This document shows, in pieces, positions 60,353-64,000 of a stretch of 64,000 bases of DNA; within the stretch, counting starts at the first letter, position 1, and each line of letters starts with the position of its first letter. The notes beneath the pieces were generated by a model, which searched no databases, was not told where the DNA came from, and saw nothing but the letters and a program-made list of their open reading frames with translations. The stretch lies in contig NZ_JAIQXX010000008.1 of assembly GCF_021887715.1 (NCBI RefSeq), positions 61,522-125,521 of the forward strand, written 5' to 3'. Made by a program: the position numbers and the translations under genes. This DNA comes from Winogradskyella immobilis (lineage in GTDB: Bacteria; Bacteroidota; Bacteroidia; Flavobacteriales; Flavobacteriaceae).

Positions 60353-63300
60353 TTAATTTCTATTACCTGTAGCAGGTTTAGGATATTTAGGTGGTTTAAC
60401 ATTTTGCTTGGTTCCTAATTGTTTCATCAATTCAGAAACAGCACGTTCTAACTGAGGATCTTTACCATTAGATAATGATTTAGCATCTTGACGTACTTGA
60501 ATATCTGGTGCTACACCTTCATTTTCGGCAATCCATTTATTGTTAATTGGATCGAATACCGCATTGTCTGGTGCAGTTAATGATCCGCCGTCGATTAATG
60601 CATAGTGAGTTGATGATTTTACTAATCCACCCCAAGTACGCATACCAATTAGTTTTCCTGCTTTTTGCTGTCTAAATACCCATGGAAAGAAATCTCCACC
60701 AGAACCTGCAAGCTCGTTCACTAATAAAACTTTAGGACCTAAAATACCTGCAGGTAATCTAAAAGGTGTTCCGTTAGGTACCTCATTGGTCAGCCCAGCT
60801 CTAAGGCTACGTGTCATTAAATCTACCATATAGTCATCTAATAAACCACCACCATTAAAACGTTCATCAATAACAGCTCCTTCTTTATCTTGTTGCGCAA
60901 AGTAGTATCGGTTAAAGGATACAAAACCAGGACCTCCAGTATTTGGCACCCAAACATAACCTAAACGGCCACCCGAGAGTTTGTCAACCAAGCGTCTATT
61001 GTCTTCAACCCATGTACGTTGTCTTAAGGCATTTTCGTTTCGTATAGGCTTTACAGTTTCTGTCCAGTGTCCAGCGAATTGAGGCTTATCATTAATATGA
61101 AGTAAGGTTTGCTTTCCACCTGTACCATCTAAATATTCATTAAAATTATCTGATGCTGTAATTTCTTTTCCATTAATACCTACAATATAATAGCCTTCTT
61201 TAATATTTAAACCAGGAGCATCTAAAGGCCCAGATAACCCAGGATTCCAGTTTTCTGTGGTGTATATTCTGTCTATTTTCCAAAGGTTAGTATCCACATT
61301 TAAATCTGCGCCTAATAAACCAGCTTGAGAACGTTCAACAGAAGGAAAGTCTCCACCTCTTACAAAACTATGGCCTACAGAAAGTTCACCATTAACTTGA
61401 TCTAAAATATAATTTAAATCACTGCGGTGTTTAATAAATGGTACTAACGGAGCATAGCGTTTATAGACTGTATTCCAATTTCTACCATGTAAGTTTGGAT
61501 CATAGAAATAATCGCGTTCGTATCTCCAAGCTTCTTCAAACATTTGTTCCCATTCCGCAGAACGATCTAACTTCATTTGAAGTGTAAAACGCACATTTTT
61601 TCCACTTTTAGCATTTGGTTCGCCTGTACCAATAAGTTTCCAACTAGGACCAATCCTTGCTAACATATGCTTTCCGTTCGGTGTTACTGACACCGAACTT
61701 GCACTGGCAGCAAATTCTTTTAATTCTTGTTTTCCTAAATTAAATTTATGAAGCTTTGTTCCAAAACTATTTGGTACACGTTCTCCAATAAAGGCATTGC
61801 CTTTTGGCCCAGCAATGATGTATGCGTAATTTCTGTTTGGGATTGGAAGTGCTAGCGTTCTACGACTTAAACCATCAAAATCGATAATGACTTTCTTTGT
61901 AGCATCTTTTTTCTCTTTTGGTTTTTCATCTTTTTTTTCTGCATCTATTTTTATGTCTTCTTCATCACTTTTAGGTTTAAAAGGAGAATCGTCATTGGCA
62001 TCTAAATTCACTACATAAGCTGCATATCTAGGATCTGCAGTTATAGCACTTGTATTTGCCCAACCAGAACCTAAAGCCACATCTGTACTTGCTAAGAAAT
62101 ACAATTGCTTGTGATTAAGATCCCATGCTGGAGAAAACGAATCTGCAAACGCATCGGTAATAGGTTGAGATGTTTTGGAAGCTAATGAATAAATAAAGAT
62201 TTGTTTAAAGTTATTACTTCCTGTTTTTGTGTAGGCAATCCATTGGCTATCTGGAGACCACTTTAGCTGAATAGATCCGCGTCCTAAATTATTACCACCA
62301 ATATCGAAGGTTTCAATTTTTTTAGTATTAAGGTTAACAATACGCATACGGACATCATCATCTACAAAGGCAATGTATTTTCCATCTGGAGACCAAGATG
62401 GGTTCCAACCGAGTTTAGACTCACCAATGGAAATAGATTGAGGTTCTAATCCATCTTGAGAAGATAGCATTAAAGCATAACCCTTTCGATCTTTATCTGA
62501 AAACCATGCAATTTTATCTCCTTTTGGAGACCAAATAGGTCTTCGATCTGCAGTGCCAGAACTCGCTGTAATGTTACGTGCATCACCAAATTTTACAGGA
62601 ACCGTAAAAATATCACCACGAGATTGTATAATAATACGTTTTCCGTTAGGTGATAACGACACCGATCTGGCTGAATTTGTAACAGTTTCCCATTTGGTTT
62701 CTGCCCAAGGGAAATCTCCAACAACATTAATGTTTAATTGCGTGGATTTTTTTGAAGCTATATCCATAGTATGCAAAAAGCCATCACGCTCATAAGCTAA
62801 TGTGTTACCATGGCCTGCTAACCATTTAACATCTGATCCTTTAAAACTGGTGACTTGATTTGCAGCTTTCGTTTCAGGGTTGTAAGACCAAATGTTAGCC
62901 ACTAAATCTCTGTCCGACAAAAAGTAAATGAGATCTCCTAACCATAAGGGTTGAATATCTGTAGTACTGTTATTAGGTAATAATTCTTCACTTTGAGATG
63001 CTAAATCTAAAATACGTAACGGTGTATTTTGTCCGCCTCTATAGGCACGCCATTCTACATCCCAACGGTCCATTTTATCTATAATAAGCTGATTTCCGTT
63101 AGGAGAAAATGCGCCATCATAACTCCATTGCTTAGTTAATAATTTTGGAGCACCACCATCTTTTGAAATTGTATATAAACGATCGTAAGGTCTCGGTGCT
63201 GTTTCTCTATTGCTTGCAAATAAAATGTGTTTACCATCATTAGACCAACCTCTTACGGTTGATCCGCTTGGATGCCAAGTTAAACGTTTTGGTTCTCCAC

Positions 63301-63589
63301 CATCTTTAGAAACGATATACACATTATCTGAACCTGCTCTATTAGAAGAGAATGCAATCCATTGTCCATCTGGTGAAAAATAAGGGTTAGACTCTACAGC
63401 AGCAGTGCTTGTAATCCGCTTGGCTTCGCTAGAATTTAGAGACGATATCCACACGTCACTACCATAAGTATAGACAATATGTGTATTACTAATGTCTGGC
63501 TGACGGAGTAGGCGAGTCCCTTGCCCATAGGAAAAGAATGTTGTTAATAGAACAATAGTAAGTGTTTTTAAAAAATAATGTGATTTCAT
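60353..63589 (-). CDS. Tricorn-like S41 peptidase (GSGGD type)
   Basis: The 1078-residue secreted serine peptidase has a signal peptide (LTIVLLTTFFSYGQ). The N-terminal part (about 30-540) is a PD40 propeller (SPDGQWIAFSSNRAGSDNVYIVSKDGG, SPNGKRIIIQSRGDIF), followed by an acidic/lysine-rich linker (DEEDIKIDAEKKDEKPKEKKD), a helical domain, a PDZ region (GLNIKEGYYIVGINGKEI) and the S41 core: DERFNGGGLLDDY and VNELAGSGGDFFPWVF with the nucleophile Ser. It is similar in build to the gene at 54929 but differs at the active-site loop. Both probably process peptides in the periplasm or outside. Confidence 0.9.
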   Translation of the reverse strand: MKSHYFLKTLTIVLLTTFFSYGQGTRLLRQPDISNTHIVYTYGSDVWISSLNSSEAKRITSTAAVESNPYFSPDGQWIAFSSNRAGSDNVYIVSKDGGEPKRLTWHPSGSTVRGWSNDGKHILFASNRETAPRPYDRLYTISKDGGAPKLLTKQWSYDGAFSPNGNQLIIDKMDRWDVEWRAYRGGQNTPLRILDLASQSEELLPNNSTTDIQPLWLGDLIYFLSDRDLVANIWSYNPETKAANQVTSFKGSDVKWLAGHGNTLAYERDGFLHTMDIASKKSTQLNINVVGDFPWAETKWETVTNSARSVSLSPNGKRIIIQSRGDIFTVPVKFGDARNITASSGTADRRPIWSPKGDKIAWFSDKDRKGYALMLSSQDGLEPQSISIGESKLGWNPSWSPDGKYIAFVDDDVRMRIVNLNTKKIETFDIGGNNLGRGSIQLKWSPDSQWIAYTKTGSNNFKQIFIYSLASKTSQPITDAFADSFSPAWDLNHKQLYFLASTDVALGSGWANTSAITADPRYAAYVVNLDANDDSPFKPKSDEEDIKIDAEKKDEKPKEKKDATKKVIIDFDGLSRRTLALPIPNRNYAYIIAGPKGNAFIGERVPNSFGTKLHKFNLGKQELKEFAASASSVSVTPNGKHMLARIGPSWKLIGTGEPNAKSGKNVRFTLQMKLDRSAEWEQMFEEAWRYERDYFYDPNLHGRNWNTVYKRYAPLVPFIKHRSDLNYILDQVNGELSVGHSFVRGGDFPSVERSQAGLLGADLNVDTNLWKIDRIYTTENWNPGLSGPLDAPGLNIKEGYYIVGINGKEITASDNFNEYLDGTGGKQTLLHINDKPQFAGHWTETVKPIRNENALRQRTWVEDNRRLVDKLSGGRLGYVWVPNTGGPGFVSFNRYYFAQQDKEGAVIDERFNGGGLLDDYMVDLMTRSLRAGLTNEVPNGTPFRLPAGILGPKVLLVNELAGSGGDFFPWVFRQQKAGKLIGMRTWGGLVKSSTHYALIDGGSLTAPDNAVFDPINNKWIAENEGVAPDIQVRQDAKSLSNGKDPQLERAVSELMKQLGTKQNVKPPKYPKPATGNRN

Positions 63590-63941
63590 TTATTAAGTTT
63601 TATGATTGATTAATAGTTTGAGAATAGTGTATAAAGATAAGAAAAGAGATTTATGATTTTTTAAACCCATCCATCTTTAATTCGTTTTAACGAATTAAAT
63701 CCACCTTTACCTAGAAACTTAAACTATCTCGATAACTATCGGAGCAGTATAAAGAGAAGGTGTTTTTTGTGATACATTTTATATGATTAATCAGGTCTCG
63801 CATCTCGACCAAGCAATATTTTTTATTAAAGAATTTTATCATAATTCGAAGTTAATTGTCATCCTATGTTTGCAAAAGGATATAACTGAATAATTTAATC
63901 ATTGCTTCTATTTATGTTTCTTTAAAGATAAAATTATTAAA
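63590..63941. other. Intergenic region upstream of the second Tricorn-like gene
   Basis: It holds a perfect hairpin, TTTAATTCGTT-TT-AACGAATTAAA (63676-63699), a CTCGATAACTATCGGAG-type palindrome (63727-63743) and a fragment of the GCATCTCGACC dispersed repeat (63797-63810). No gene is seen. Confidence 0.55.
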
Positions 63942-64000
63942 ACACCCCTAAAGTCCCCTCAAGGGGACAGGTTCTTAACACGTTTATTTATAATGTCCCC
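63942..64000. repeat. Second copy of the DUF559-linked palindrome, cut by the window end
   Basis: The left arm (63942-63968) is identical to the 27-nt arm at 828-854. The 26-nt spacer (63969-63994) matches the reverse complement of the other spacer at 22 of 26 positions, and the right arm begins GTCCCC at 63995. It is therefore the same element in the opposite orientation; no DUF559 gene lies on its left side within the window. Confidence 0.9.

Noticed and set aside
1..64000. tRNA, rRNA, tmRNA or integrated phage
   Set aside because: No tRNA cloverleaf, conserved rRNA block, integrase, phage structural gene or transposase was seen. This is reading by eye, so small or divergent RNAs could be missed.

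Overview
The window is low-GC bacterial chromosome with the hallmarks of a marine-type member of the Flavobacteriaceae (Bacteroidota). It carries DUF6090, DUF4920, DUF1684 and DUF6249 proteins, many SPI and SPII secreted proteins, a DnaJ with only two zinc-finger motifs, Bacteroidota-type promoters (TAnnTTTG) and Bacteroidota dispersed repeats built around CTCGACTGCGCTCGA. There is no phage, insertion sequence, CRISPR array, rRNA or tRNA gene that I can see. Most of the window is chromosomal core plus Flavobacteriaceae accessory genes.

Layout. 1-5 kb: DUF6090 membrane protein, a DUF559 endonuclease abutting a large palindromic element, an unknown helical protein, a PfpI-like lipoprotein, a VOC/MFS pair. 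5-10 kb: fluoride channel FluC with an SRPBCC/GyrI-like protein, a LuxR-type regulator, and a three-gene signalling operon (unknown protein, TPR histidine kinase, response regulator) bracketed by related palindromes. 10-18 kb: MazG-like hydrolase, IlvE, DUF4920/MnmD, an epimerase, RlmF and DUF819, with two striking tandem repeats at gene ends. 18-20 kb: a six-gene operon of an SPFH protein, small membrane proteins, DUF4177, DUF1648 and an Arc-like DNA-binding protein, three of them too short to be called by ordinary ORF length cut-offs. 20-26 kb: beta-barrel protein, hydrolase, AlkB-like oxygenase, VanX-like dipeptidase, MFS and DoxX genes. 26-30 kb: an ECF sigma factor with a probable anti-sigma factor and two near-identical divergent ECF-type promoters.

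30-42 kb: bestrophin-like and CotH-like proteins, DEAD helicase, grpE-dnaJ, then a five-gene block (ABC-2 exporter ATPase and permease, MscS channel, sigma-54-type regulator without a DNA-binding domain, PPK2 polyphosphate kinase). 42-64 kb: a secreted peptidase and outer-membrane zone with two M28 peptidases, two Tricorn-like S41 peptidases, a large BNR/sortilin-like protein, an amidohydrolase, a DinB-like protein, and a pair of CarboxypepD-regulatory/MG2-plug proteins. These look like an extracytoplasmic protein and peptide degradation toolkit.

The signals least explained by ordinary annotation are: the DUF559-linked palindromic element present at both ends of the window in opposite orientation; three independent tandem arrays that each begin at a stop codon; three candidate small RNAs with promoter and terminator, one with a sigma-54-like promoter; and the paired ECF promoters. 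All function calls come from reading the translated sequences; no database search was possible.
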